Assembly (NCBI GenBank): GCA_019321725.1
Contig: CM033121.1
Location: 12,276,001 to 12,340,000 of the forward strand
Length of the DNA stretch: 64,000 nucleotides
Source of the DNA: Paulownia fortunei
Taxonomy: Eukaryota; Streptophyta; Magnoliopsida; Lamiales; Paulowniaceae
Direction of reading: 5' to 3'
The notes under the pieces are model-generated. The model was not told the DNA's origin. It did not search any database and worked only from the letters and a program-made list of their open reading frames with translations. Positions 43,255-54,524 of the stretch are shown here, piece by piece (position 1 is the first letter of the stretch; every line of letters begins with the position of its first letter). Position numbers and translations under genes: made by a program.

Positions 43255-46200
43255 TGTTTGAGTAGTGCCCGACGCACTAATTAGATATGGTGTCCTTTAT
43301 ACTCTTCTATTTGTAAAAATAATATTTTTCAAATTATAATAATAAATAGATAAATTTCTTTATCTTTAACTAGATAAAGTCTCCAGACTAAACTTAGCTA
43401 CAAGGCATGAAATGCATTTGATGGTGATCATAAAATATGCCTTTATGATTTTATTCTTAAATTAGTTTCGAATTAAGGGTTTTTTGAGATGGGACATCGA
43501 ATAGCCCAATAAACTCATGTTTGTGATTCATACTTGCACGAGGAGGATGTCTTGCTCCGTAGACATTGGCGTAGTGACGCTAGTGCATGTATGCGGGTAC
43601 TTGTTATGGGACAAGTACACTGAACAGGCCCACTAAAAATTCTTAATTGAAAACTTATTTGTCAAAATAAAAATTTTCATGTTACGATAGTACACGATTA
43701 ATCCTTAAACTTGAGACGCCATGGTAGCCTTGTGCATGTCGTATTCTATTTTAATGTATCTTTTGATTGCCTGACAATGACAAATGGGATACATTGGATA
43801 TTCCATTAATATGTATGGATGTTAATGAGTGGCCAACAAATGATCCGTCACTTATTTGAAAAATAAGTGAATCTCTTATGTTTTCATAGTTTATGACTGA
43901 GAAGTCTTTGGCAAGACAGGATGAATGTTAGAAGGAGGTTTTCTAACGATTCGTCATTAGTAATTGAAACTTGAAATGGAATTATAATTATTGAGGATTT
44001 AGGTTTTCGATTATTAATCCATGCCCTATACTCCATCAAAAGATTAATTGATGGAAGCACCTTACATGTATGATATTCATAATTGAAATCGTCTCACTCG
44101 CTATTTCAACTAAGTCTAAGTAGTCATGATACACCTGTTAAGTGTTTCTCATGACTTGTGAGGTTCTTAAAATTAAGGAGTTAATTTCTAGAGGATTAAT
44201 TAATCAAAATAATTATTATTATTCATAAGTTGCAAATATTGTAAGCCCAATACTAGCTTAATTGTGAACCTAAAGGATCACGCACAATTTGAGATGAAAC
44301 ATTTCTAACTTAGGAATTGATCTAAGGAGTTGGATCTAATTAATTAAAGGTTTAAATTAACTCAATGAGTTGAATTAATTATTTAATTAAATAATTAGAT
44401 TATTTAATTGGACTTAATAAAATTATGGAGCCCAATTAGAGTGAAACAATTATTTGATTGGATCAAATTAATTGTGTAGTCTGTAAATTAATTAAATTAT
44501 TAAATTAACTTATTCAATAAATAATTAGATTATTTATTGGGGTTAATTTGATTAGGTAAGTTAGATGGAATTAATTAATCAAATTTGGGCTAAAATAATT
44601 AATTAGATTAATTATGGGATTTAATTTTAATAGAAACTCAAGAGTTCGGAATTCTTGGGAGACCCTAAATACCTTGGGAAGATGTGAAAGGATAGAGTTG
44701 GAGATTTTTTAGTAAACCAAATATCATCCAAACTGTAACACTCCTTAACCTAACTGCAGAATCTAAACAAGCTAATACAGTTAAATCAAGATATGTTAAC
44801 TTTTTATTAATACTAGAGTTATGGTTTTAAAAAAAAATCTCCTTTTTGTCTGTAAGAGAAAGAACTTGAATTCATTTGTTGTTTCTTTTCATTTTAAACA
44901 CACCATATACATAAATCAAAACTAAGTAAATATATTTACAAAACCATAACAGAGCGGCTTATTTAAAAACAAAATAGAATTTTCAACATATGCTACAAAG
45001 CAGCTCGAAGCATGACATATAAACAAATCTCTGTCTAGCCGTTATAGAGACTTAGTCAACCTCTAAACCTGTACATTTCCACCTGCATCACATGAATCTA
45101 TTGAGCTAAAGGTTCAATAAGGTGAAATTGATGCAATAACAAATAGCATACATGCAAATCACATAAATAATTAAATGCATTATTCAATTTAATAACTTTC
45201 TTTCATAAATCATTATTTAGGGCTCTTGAAGTACGGTACCTAACTAATAGCGATAGACCGTGGTTTTCGAAACCTCTTCATAATGATTGGCCAATAAGAT
45301 AACTAATATGAGGTTTCCATACTTGGTCTTTCAACCTCAAGTATTAGTCGTATTCAATCTCATTCATTATGACTTTCCTATATCAATTTTCAAATTCAAG
45401 TATTTGCCACCATTTGTTAGGTCCGCCGATCCCTCCCGCGTCCCTTCAAGTACCATACTTCCTTTTTAAAAACCTCATTATATTCTTAATAGTCATGCTT
45501 TATGAACCATAAATGCATCAAACATTACATAATTTGACAAATAATAACAATCACATTAAAACATGAACAATATTATATGATTGTTGTGATACAACAGATG
45601 AAAGCTTCAACTTACCTCAAGTCCATTTTATGCTAAGTGAAAAGGTCAATCTCTTTGGAAGATAGGATGTGTTAAACGCCTAACATAATCAAATCATATA
45701 TTATTTAATATCCTTTTTATAAATCAATTAGTTTATTCTAGTTAAAATCATATACACTTTTTAATTTTTTGTAAATAATTTCATATCAATTACATAACCT
45801 TAAAAATAATGCATACAACATATTTTACTACTAATTCAAGACATTAAATATTAGGGCAACTATTAAATAACTAATAATTCAAATATAATTTATTAGCGTA
45901 GCCTCTAAAACATGCACATAATCCAAATTAATATTACTTAAACTCGGTTCTAACTTAAATTGATTATAACCTTCAATTAAGTAAACTAATTGCTATTGTT
46001 TTCAATCATTCATAGGCACTTTCAATTACAATATAAGCATTACAAGATAAATAGAAACAAATAAATTAGGCATATTTCATAAGGCTATAAAGTTTTCTAG
46101 AAACTAACTTAACTAGCTTGGTTTTGACTTCAAGTGTAACCCACTTAAATTTTCAGTCATACAACAAGATACTAAAACATGTAAGATACCATAAATTCAT

Positions 46201-47430
46201 TATAAGAAACACTGAAAAAGAATATACCTTGATTTGATTGGAATTAAACTCCAAAATCAATGGTTTTCAAGCTTAAAAAGGGTAGAAACTTGTTCTAGTT
46301 TGTATTTTATGGATTCCTATGTATTGAATTCAATTTTTGTGAGTATGAGAATGTAGAAATTTAGGAGAAATTTAGAGAAGAAGGACTGGTCATTTTTTAG
46401 GAGCTTCCATAAGAAAACATGGCTAAAAATAACTTGTTTGACATTTTAAAGAGAGATAAGTGGAGGGTAATGATTGGTTGACTCATGCTTGGTGTCTTCT
46501 CATGCAAAGAGCCACATTTTGGGCTAGGGAGATGACAAAAATTGATGTTTCGGTGTTATAATCAAGTGCAATGTAGTTTAAAATAGTTTCATGCAACCTA
46601 ATCAACCATCCAATCAAATTACACCATTTTACATACTTTTAGTTCTTAGCTAAATACAATATATTTAAAGCAAATATTTAGGCAAATAATCACTTTAGAA
46701 TGCAACAAATTTGAAGCAATACAAATAATTCATTTCATGGTCATTCAACACATCAATCTTCCTTAATCGAGATACTGAGCTTTTCACTGCAAAAAGGCAC
46801 TTAAGGAATATGTTAAATCAAGAAACAAAAGTTTGATCTCATATTTCATGTACTAATACATGTTAAAGCATAACTAGAATATATAATAACAATTATTGAT
46901 GTTCGTGCAATCATACTATTTGTATGCCATAATTTGATAATGCACTTTAATTAGATGCATATTCCTACAAGATGCTTATTATTGACTATGTAGGAAAGAA
47001 TTGGACATTACACAACCAATCAAAGGAGACCAAAAATACGAAGAGTGGGACTCTTGGAATTTTGAGTCCCCTATTTATATCAAGATGGCTGAAAATTTGA
47101 GACCAAGTAAGAGCCTCTAATTTTCAGCCATAAGAGAAAAGAGAGAGAGGAAAAAAATTATTTTCTTGCTCCATGATTTTTCCACCAAAATTTCATCTCA
47201 TGTCAAAATATTAATTCTTTTGTCACTAGTTGATAGTTAAAATTAATATTCACTATATTTACTCCATAAACTAGGTTAGAGAAAAAATCGGAATTGCTAA
47301 CAAAATTCTGATTTGGTGTTTTTGCTCAAAGTGTGGACTATTTTAGAGGAGAGATGTTTGGATCCCTTTGAACTGAATTCAGAGAAGGGGCTAGCAATTG
47401 ATTACTTTAATCCCTATAACAATCAAAGTG
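43255..47430 (+). mobile_element. Ty1/copia LTR (probably solo) split by a gypsy solo LTR
   Basis: Starts TGTTTGAGTAGTGCCC, then GCACTAATTAGATATGG, related to the copia LTR that starts at 63952 (TGTTGGAGTAGGATGTCC, then CCTAATTAGATTGAG). It contains TACTTGTTATGGGACAAG and long AATTAATT-rich tracts typical of that LTR type. The 3' end is uncertain: AAAGA at 43250-43254 recurs at 47432-47436. No internal coding region. Confidence 0.55.
44734..47012 (-). mobile_element. Solo LTR of the chromovirus family, 2279 bp
   Basis: Plus-strand ends are TGTAACACTCC and GGACATTACA, co-linear with the solo LTR at 10944-13234. Flanks are CAAAC (44729-44733) and CAACC (47013-47017), a likely TSD with one mismatch. 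It is nested in the copia LTR that is itself nested in the MULE. Confidence 0.88.
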
Positions 47431-48087
47431 CAAAGAAAGGTATAAATTAAAACATTAATTATTTTTATTACACCGTTGGAAATTGTGACACTGTTAAAAA
47501 TCGCATCAAATTTGGGGTACTACTGTAATTACTATAGCATGTTGTTTTAAATTTTTTATTTTTCACTGCGCATACCTTATGATCACGTGAACCCAACAAA
47601 AGAACCCTAAGATCTGCCATCACTGCCACAAGATCGACCATCCCTACCACTTCCTATGGAATATATACACTTATATACATATATATTTACAAAAATATAT
47701 AGTGAATATTTATAATAGATTTAAAAATATAAATGTACAAACTAATAAAATAGGTAATTATATGGATTATGGGATAAATAATATTTTTTTATTAGTTTTA
47801 TATTTTTTTTTATTTTTTTAAATTGACTAAGTAGATCTATGCAACCATTAATTTTTTATTTTTGTCAATGTAAGACGCCACATTGGTAGTTTTCCCTCCA
47901 AGTGCAAAAATGAGGTCTTATGTGACATGTTAGTAAAGTTCGACCAAAATTGATTTTTCAATAATAAAGGACTAAATGTGTTAATTTTTGAAAGTTAATG
48001 TACTAAAATTAAATATTACTAATTTAAATGACTAAATGTCCATCTAAGCCAACTTGGATGGATTTTGTGTTCTTCCCTTGATGGTAA

Positions 48088-48495
48088 TTTACTTTTGTGA
48101 AAGAGATAGATATCACTCTTCTTTTTCTCTTGTTCAATTTTAAGGGAAAAAATGCCAAGAGCTTGACTGATCATAAATTGATTATTTGAATTTCAGGCAT
48201 TTTTAAATATATCAGTCATCTTTTATTAATATAGTAATTCTTGTCTATAGATTTTTTTTATGGTTTTGAACTTATATTACTAAATGTCGAGTACCATGAT
48301 GTTCTATCCTGTTATCAAACTCAAGAATTCATTAGCTTAATCTAAGTAATACTCCCGATTTACCAAATTATTATTTTTATTTTATATTTTAGTATCTCTA
48401 AATCAGACTTCATGTCTTAAAGTAGAATTTAATTTTCAAAAGTATGTTGCTCATTTAAAGTAATATCATTAATTAGCAACTAATACTTTCAAAGG
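48088..48495. other. Unclassified AT-rich flank
   Basis: No feature supported between the MULE TSD and the left inverted LTR arm. Confidence 0.5.
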
Positions 48496-48498
48496 AAA

Positions 48499-49279
48499 TT
48501 GATAGGCATAATTCTGGCTCAGCCCATCAAGATATTCAGGCCCAAGAGACCCAAGTCACGTAAGAGGTCCAAGCAGTCAAGAGATATCAGACACTAGCCT
48601 CACAAGGCATACAGGCACATGAAACATAAATTATATCAAAGACCCATGTCCTAAACAAGCACGTATAAATACCCCCCTCCTATACATTTATAAGGTAGCC
48701 TACTTTAATTTCACACTTTAAGTTAGTACCTATTCTCTCGTATATCTACTGACTTAAGCAACGAAAGGGCTTCCCTAGGATAACTCCAGGGACCGCCTAA
48801 TAGTCTGTTCATGTTGCAGGTAGGGAACCCATCTCAAGAGTAGTGAATTAGATGTCACGTGGTGAGGCGTAATTGACACACCTCAGTATCCAAAAGATAG
48901 CAGCATCATTTTGGCATCATCTGTGGAAAATCCTATTACCGCATTGAGAATGCAGACTCATTGCAAGGATACAGAAACAAGAGTTCAAGACATTCACCAG
49001 GAGTAGAGGATCAACAGAACGAAATAGACCAGCGGTCCCAAAAGAGTCTGCTTAGCAATCCGAGAAGCGTTTGCCTTTGTGGTCCAAAAATCGTCCGCCC
49101 CAAGGATCCCTAGAGCGTCCATCCCAACAGCCCCAGAAGTATTTGCCCCAATGACCTTAGAAGCATTTACACCAGCAGTCCCAGAAGTGTCCGCCCCAGT
49201 GACTTTAGAAGCCTCAGCTTTAGTGAGTTATGGCAATACTAGAACAACAAGTCCCAGCTAATGGATCCTCAGTAGGACT
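48499..49279 (+). mobile_element. Left arm of inverted pair: Tat-type LTR, primer-like site, gag start
   Basis: An LTR-like region (about 48499-48900) has TATAAATACCC near 48665 and the leader GTTGCAGGTAGGGAACCC. It is followed by TTTTGGCATCATCTGTGG (about 48910-48930), a primer-site-like junction of Tat-type elements. A 24-bp minisatellite (49080-49230) then encodes 8-residue PEVSAPVT-like repeats at the start of gag. Confidence 0.7.
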
Positions 49280-49590
49280 AGTCTTGACGCAGAACAACAA
49301 GTCCTACTGAGGATCCATTAGCTGGGACTTCTTATTTTGGTATTGTGGGAGCTCACTGGTGCTGATGCTCCTAAAGCTACTAGGACGGATACTTATGGGA
49401 CCACTGGGGTGGACGCTCCTGAGATCGCTGGGGCGGACACTCCTAGGCAGACGCTTCTGGGATCGCTAGGGTGGATGCTCCTAGGACCGCTGGGGTGGTC
49501 ACTTCTGGGACCCCTGGGGCAGATGCTTCTAGGACCACTGGGCCGGATGCTCTTGGGACCGCTAGTCTACTCCATTCCCATTAATCCTCT
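49080..49590. repeat. 24-bp minisatellite in opposite orientations
   Basis: Units resemble CCAGAAGTGTCCGCCCCAGT plus four bases, about six copies on plus (49080-49230) and about nine on minus (49590-49345). In gag frame each unit is eight residues. Plus-strand frames over the right half are antisense artefacts. Confidence 0.85.
49249..49330. repeat. 31-bp perfect palindrome arms with 20-bp loop
   Basis: Arms at 49249-49279 and 49300-49330 are exact reverse complements, beginning AAGTCCCAGCTAATGGATCC and ending with its complement. The loop is 49280-49299. The word AGAACAACAAGTCC also occurs directly repeated at 49241 and 49291, crossing the loop boundary. This is the centre of the inverted LTR pair. 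Confidence 0.95.
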
Positions 49591-50110
49591 ACTCTAAGTG
49601 AGTGTCCTGAATGCTAGTTTTCTAACCTTGGAATGAGTTTACATTCTCAATACGGTGGCAAGATTTCCACAAACGGTGCCAAAATGATGCTTCTATTTTT
49701 TGTATGTTGAGGTGTATTAGTAAATCCTCAACATATGTCCATGGACTCATGGTTCCTGAAGATGGATTCCCTACCTACAACACGAATAGATGGTTAGGAT
49801 GGCCTTGGGGTTGCCCTAGAGAAGTCTCTTTGATGCCTAAGTAAATATATGAGATTATAAGTACTAACTTAAAGCGTGAAGTAAAATTACATACCTTGTT
49901 AATATGGAGATAAGGGTTATTTATACCAGTTTATTTGGAACATGAGCCTCATGGGCCTTTGATATAATGTAAGCTTTATGGGACTTTGATATAATATAAA
50001 CCTCATGGGCGTAGTTGCCTTATCAGACATATATTTTGTATCTTTGGGCCGCATAGGCCTCTGATAGAACTTGGGCTATCAACTTGCCCCTAGATCTGAG
50101 TTAATTATTT
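49300..50110 (-). mobile_element. Right arm of inverted pair: gag start, primer-like site, Tat-type LTR
   Basis: On minus it repeats the left arm's order: LTR (about 50110-49720) with TATAAATAACCC and GTTGTAGGTAGGGAATCC, TTTTGGCACCGTTTGTGG (about 49690-49670), CGTATTGAGAATGTAAACTC, and the 24-bp gag minisatellite (49580-49350). Arm-to-arm identity by eye is moderate (60-75 per cent), much less than the perfect centre. Confidence 0.7.
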
Positions 50111-50589
50111 GGTGGGCTAAAATAATAATAAGATAAATAAATAACTAAAATAAATACAATTTTCATACACATCAAAATAGAAGCATAAGATTATCGCAAG
50201 ATTGGAGGCTGAAGCACGATGTTGTCAAGAGGCTTGAGAAAGGTGGACATGTCAGCATTGTTAGAGAGAGAAGAAGGGAGTCATATTTTTCTTCAAGCTA
50301 CTAGCAACCCTACCTAATTTATTAAAAAAAAAGTGTATATTCTGAAAGCCATGAATAGGGGATACTTACTCCCTTTACAAAGTAAAAGGAGAGACACAAA
50401 TTTTTGAATGGGGAGTACTTACTCTCTTACAAAGATTCTACAAGTTACTAGGAATTCTTTTTTTTTTCTTTTTAGTTAAATCCACTTATGTCTAGGCAAC
50501 GGTTTGGTATGGACGCCTATCTATTTATTCTTCATAAATATATAAAGAGAGTACCTACTCCTTAACATAAAGAAAGCTCAAATAAACAA
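50111..50589. other. Unclassified stretch with internal repeats
   Basis: Words like GGGGA-TACTTACTC-C-TTACAAAG occur twice (about 50357 and 50420), and a pyrimidine tract lies at 50458-50470. No gene. Confidence 0.5.
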
Positions 50590-50725
50590 TTTACTAGGAT
50601 TTTTTTATTTTTTTAAAAAATAAAGATACTGGTTGGTTCCCCAACTCCCCTACAGGTGGCTCGAACCATGATCAATTAGGTTGTAGGTGCAAGGTGCTTA
50701 CCAACAGACTACTTTGTCTTTGTCA
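50590..50725 (-). mobile_element. Probable tRNA-derived SINE head
   Basis: On minus, TAGTCTGTTGG (50711-50701) resembles a polymerase III A box, and GGTTCGAGCC (50667-50658) is a perfect B box, 33 bases apart as in a tRNA. Downstream the sequence ends in an A-rich run near 50600-50625. The tRNA-like part lacks a full cloverleaf, so it is a SINE or tRNA relic, not a tRNA gene. Confidence 0.5.
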
Positions 50726-50899
50726 AAAAATGGTGATAAGTCAAATGAAGAGTGTTAATGTTTTTCTTTATTAGCTTGTAATTGCTGGTAAAATCATAGA
50801 TATTGGGTTGAAAGGGTTTAACTAAAATATCATACCCTAGGCCCAATCATGACAATAGAGAATGAAGGGACCTTACTTATAGTGCAATTATAATTGAAA

Positions 50900-51617
50900 A
50901 AGTCCACTTTGTATTCACTTATATCTTCTTGGCATGTTGCTCGACTTCAAACATTATTTGTAGGTATCTTAAAATTAATGGAGATTAATTCTAATAAAAT
51001 TAATTAATTAAAGTAAATTTTATTACTTAAAATTAAATCACAAGAGTTGTGGCTACCACTATCTTATTGGTGAATCTGGGAATCGCACACTAAGTCAAAT
51101 AAATTTATTTCAATTTAAGAGAAATAAACCTAAGAGTTGAATTTGTAATTTAATTAATTAGATTAATTAATTCATTAGACTTTAATTGATTTAAGAGTTT
51201 AATTAATTAATTAATTAATGAGATTGATAAATTCAACCTAATTAAATTGGCCAAGCCCAATTGAAGATTGTTAATTGATTGGATCAACTAATTAATGGGC
51301 TTAAGTTTAGCCCAAGAGTTGCATTAATAAATTAATTAGTTAGATTAGCTAATTTATTTAGCATTAATTAATTTAAGAGTTAAATAAATTAATTAATAAT
51401 GCAATCATTTAATTGATCTTATTAAATTGAGGCAAGTTATTTGGAGAATTAATTAATCAAAGAGATTAATTAATTGAATCTCTAATTAATTAATTAATTG
51501 ATTGATTGGATCAATCAGGTAGGCTTAATTTAATTAAATTAAGTATAGGCCCATATGAAAGGATATGGGATCTCCAAAGCCCATGTATAAAAAATAAGAG
51601 AAAAGAAAGTCTCACGG

Positions 51618-51666
<49 letters not shown>

Positions 51667-52000
51667 CTACACACTCTTGGATTACTCACCAAGTTCAAGA
51701 GTTAGAAAAATTCACAAAGTATACGTGAAATTCTTTAATATATTTCATAGTGTGTTAGTGAAACTCTCCAACCAAAAATCATAAAAAGAGTTTTGTGAGG
51801 TCTCATAGATACTTAAAAAATTATTCAATGTTCTCTTAAATTGAATCATTAAATTGAACCTACTAACATAGGTTGTATTTCATATAGACATTGGACATTT
51901 AGACTAACTTTACAAGATGCACACTTGGATCTCCAAAGTGTGCAGGTTTTATTAATGGATTGATCCAGACATTGAAATAACAAGGATTGTGAATTGATTA
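50900..52000 (+). repeat. copia LTR-like AT-rich region with (CT)20 tract
   Basis: Repeated GATTAATTAATT words, then GGGATCTCCAAAGCCCATG, a (CT)n microsatellite at 51620-51660, and TTAAATTGAATC-TTAAATTGAAC text. The style and several phrases match the copia LTR at 43.9-44.7 kb. Ends not defined. Confidence 0.45.
51620..51660 (+). repeat. (CT)20 microsatellite
   Basis: Forty-one bases of uninterrupted alternating C and T. Confidence 0.97.
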
Positions 52001-53459
52001 GCAGTGCTACCCACGTGTCACGGGTCGCATCTCAAAGTCAGGATTATGCAGGATTAGCGACCATGACACAAGGAGGAGGTGCGAGCGGTAGAGAGTACCG
52101 GCAAGGGCTCCATTGGCCCACGAGTAGAGACTCTAATAAAGTGGGGATTGCAATATTGTTCATATGAGATGTTCTTTGAGTTATGAAGTAACTCTCCACC
52201 AAGTATGAAGTCGTTCCATGTCCGTTTGGGCATCAGAACAGAATAATTGGGCGACAGTGGGCTGTCATCCTACATGCAAGTAAGAACTTGAGGAGTGGAG
52301 CAAAGGGCCTTAACAATGGACTTTTGTGAAACTATTTCACTGGGGAGTTTCTAGGAGTGTTAGGAACGTCTCTATGAATTTTCACAGCTAGAAGGTTCTA
52401 TTTGAGTAACAAATGAATTTATGTTTAGAGAGTGGCAGTGCAGTACAATGGTCGGATCTAGACATCACGTAGACATTTTTAGAGTCCCCGGTAGGGTTAG
52501 GAACTGAACAGGCATCGTGGGGCTAGAGGGGCCCATGTTGGGTCTCCAAAAGGGCTAAGAGATTGCGTGTGGTAACAATTATGCCCTATGGGCTGTGGGA
52601 CATGGCAGGAACACCTCTAGGCCGAGCAAGTGATCGAGGCAAGCACTCTAATGTCTCGTGAACTAATTTATAAGCATGTGCTATGGGTTCTACCCATGCT
52701 GCGAGGGTCTATTGGCTTAAGGCATACGGTTGTGGAGTGACGCTGCATTGTGGGTGAGTTATGCAAGATGCCGATAGGCAGGAAGACACGTCCTACACAT
52801 CGTTTTCTTGAAGCATAGGCAATAACCTTCACCTGGTTTCCTATTTTCAAAAAAATGTCTGGTCTAAGTGGATTTGGCAACTGATGGTGCCACATGACTA
52901 ATATATTTATTGTTATTCTCTACTTTAGTAGATGAAGCCACTGAAATTGTATCTTCTTCTCCAAGTGTGCAAGAAATATTAGGGCATTTGTTTATCTCGG
53001 AATGTGAAATCTTACCAGGTGTGTTTAATAAAACACTGAAGATAAAAAAAATTGGCCTCAGCATGTAACTCCTAAGTTGCATTGCTTACCTTGTCCCCAG
53101 ACTTAGTACTCTCTATTATCTGTTTCTAGCCATGGTCAACTAAATCCACAAACCCAGTAGGTAGAGAAGATGATGGCTGAAATAGACCCAAAAGTGCAGA
53201 GATAATAGTTAGATTTTTGAGAAAATCTTAACTTTGCTAAAACAAAAAGGGAAAATGGCTAAACTGATATCAGGGAGTGTGAATCTGAGATAGAAACACT
53301 TCTGAAAGTTGGATTTCTAACAAAAAAAACTGGCAGAAATTTAAAGTTTTCCTTAGGCGGGAAACAACAGTTTGAAATTTTGAACTAGAGGCTACTGTAG
53401 TAGTTAGGTACCAAGTGGGATTTTCTTTTAGTAGGTTGAGAGCATAAATATATGGGTGT
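52001..53459. other. Unclassified stretch, faint retroelement traces
   Basis: On minus near 52835-52800 the words KVIAYASRK occur, as in gypsy RNase H (usually KVIAYASRQLK), but nothing around them fits. Plus-strand text at 53100-53450 has the flavour of a copia leader (GAGAAAATCTTAACTTTGCT). No feature beyond that. Confidence 0.35.
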
Positions 53460-54524
53460 TCTCAGCTAGCCTGGATCTCTCTAACCAAACTTGACTGACT
53501 TTAATTGTTTACTTACATGTTAACAAGAGAGTCAATGTTCATCCACTATGATACAATAATAGTGGTTTGCTCAAGGCATATGATAGGAGATACAAATTTA
53601 TCAATAGTGTTTAGAGCAATTAGAGGTTGCCTACATAGTTTTTGGAGATGACTCCAAATGAAGAATTGAAGGGTTGGATAGTCAACAGAACACATCAACA
53701 GTTGGAAGCAAAGATAAACTAAGCAAAGAAGACATTCAAAAGATGGCTGATCTATAACTGCATGAGGATCAACTTGAAGAAGTTATTCCAAATATTGATA
53801 TGATTCAGATAGTGAAGAGGATGAAACAATAACCAAAGATTCAAATTTTGATAGAACAAGGCAATTGGAGATCAATCAAGCCAACTAGAAACTAGTCAAC
53901 TGAACTCAACCAGACTTGTGATGGTTCAGAAATCATCCACCAGAGTTGGTAATTAGATCACCACCATTGAACTCAAAACCATGTGTGCAACATAAAATGA
54001 AGTAATGTTCCTTACATTCTTATCACAAATAAATCCTAAAAAAGCTCTAGAAGATCCAGGTTGGATTAAAGCCAAGTAAGAAAAACTCAATCAATTCAAA
54101 AGAAGCAAAGACTAGACACTGGTTCCGGGACTAACTCATTAAGGAGTTATTAGAATGATGTAGGTCTTTCAAAAAAAATAGACGAACAACGAATTATAGT
54201 AAAAAATAAAGCAAGATTAGTCACAAAAGGATATTCATAGGAAGAGGGCATAGATTTTGATAAAACATTTGCTCATGTAGCAAGACCTAAATCAATCAGA
54301 ACTTTCTTCGTTTATGCAGCCCTCAATGATTTCACAATCTATCCAATGGATGTTAATAGTGCATTCCTGATTAGAAAGCTATAGAAAAAAGTTTATGTAG
54401 AACAAACTCAAAGATTCTCAATCAACTCTCCTATTGAGTTGGTCTATAGATTGGACAAAGTGTTCTATGGATTGAAGCGAGCCTAATATGAAACACTTTC
54501 TTAATTTCTTATTTAGAAAGGGTT
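53460..54524 (+). mobile_element. Ty1/copia remnant cut by chromovirus insertion
   Basis: A protease-type relic CSRHMIGD lies near 53570-53595. RT follows at 54205-54520: NKARLVTKGYS, a stop, EEGIDFDKTFAHVARPKSI, TIYPMDVNSAFLI, KVYVEQTQRFS and VYRLDKVFYGLKRA, matching the copia RT order up to YETLS. Integrase between them is missing. The element stops abruptly at 54524, where the chromovirus LTR begins, and does not resume on the far side. Confidence 0.8.

Larger units (their letters stand above)
41976..48087. mobile_element. Mutator-like element with 10-bp TSD and two nested insertions
   Basis: The body spans 41986-48077 between identical TTGATGGTAA repeats (41976-41985, 48078-48087). Ends are inverted: left GGAAAAAAGGCAAAATTTGTCC-like, right complement GGGAAGAACACAAAATCC. 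Homology continues for about 250 bp per side (ACATTTAGTC-TTTAAATT, ACTAACTTTCAAAAATTA, GGAGG-AAAA). Removing the insertion at 43255 to about 47430 leaves an element of about 1.9 kb without transposase. Its interior has a GC-rich segment (42915-43254). Confidence 0.85.

Noticed and set aside
49337..49597. 86-residue plus-strand frame rich in Gly, Leu and Pro
   Set aside because: Antisense translation of the 24-bp gag minisatellite in the right inverted arm.
50658..50711. Intact tRNA gene
   Set aside because: A and B boxes are present but acceptor and anticodon stems do not pair properly; SINE head or relic is more likely.
52668..52895. 75-residue minus frame with VIAYASRK
   Set aside because: The gypsy RNase H resemblance is limited to about nine residues; the rest fits nothing, so no gene is called.
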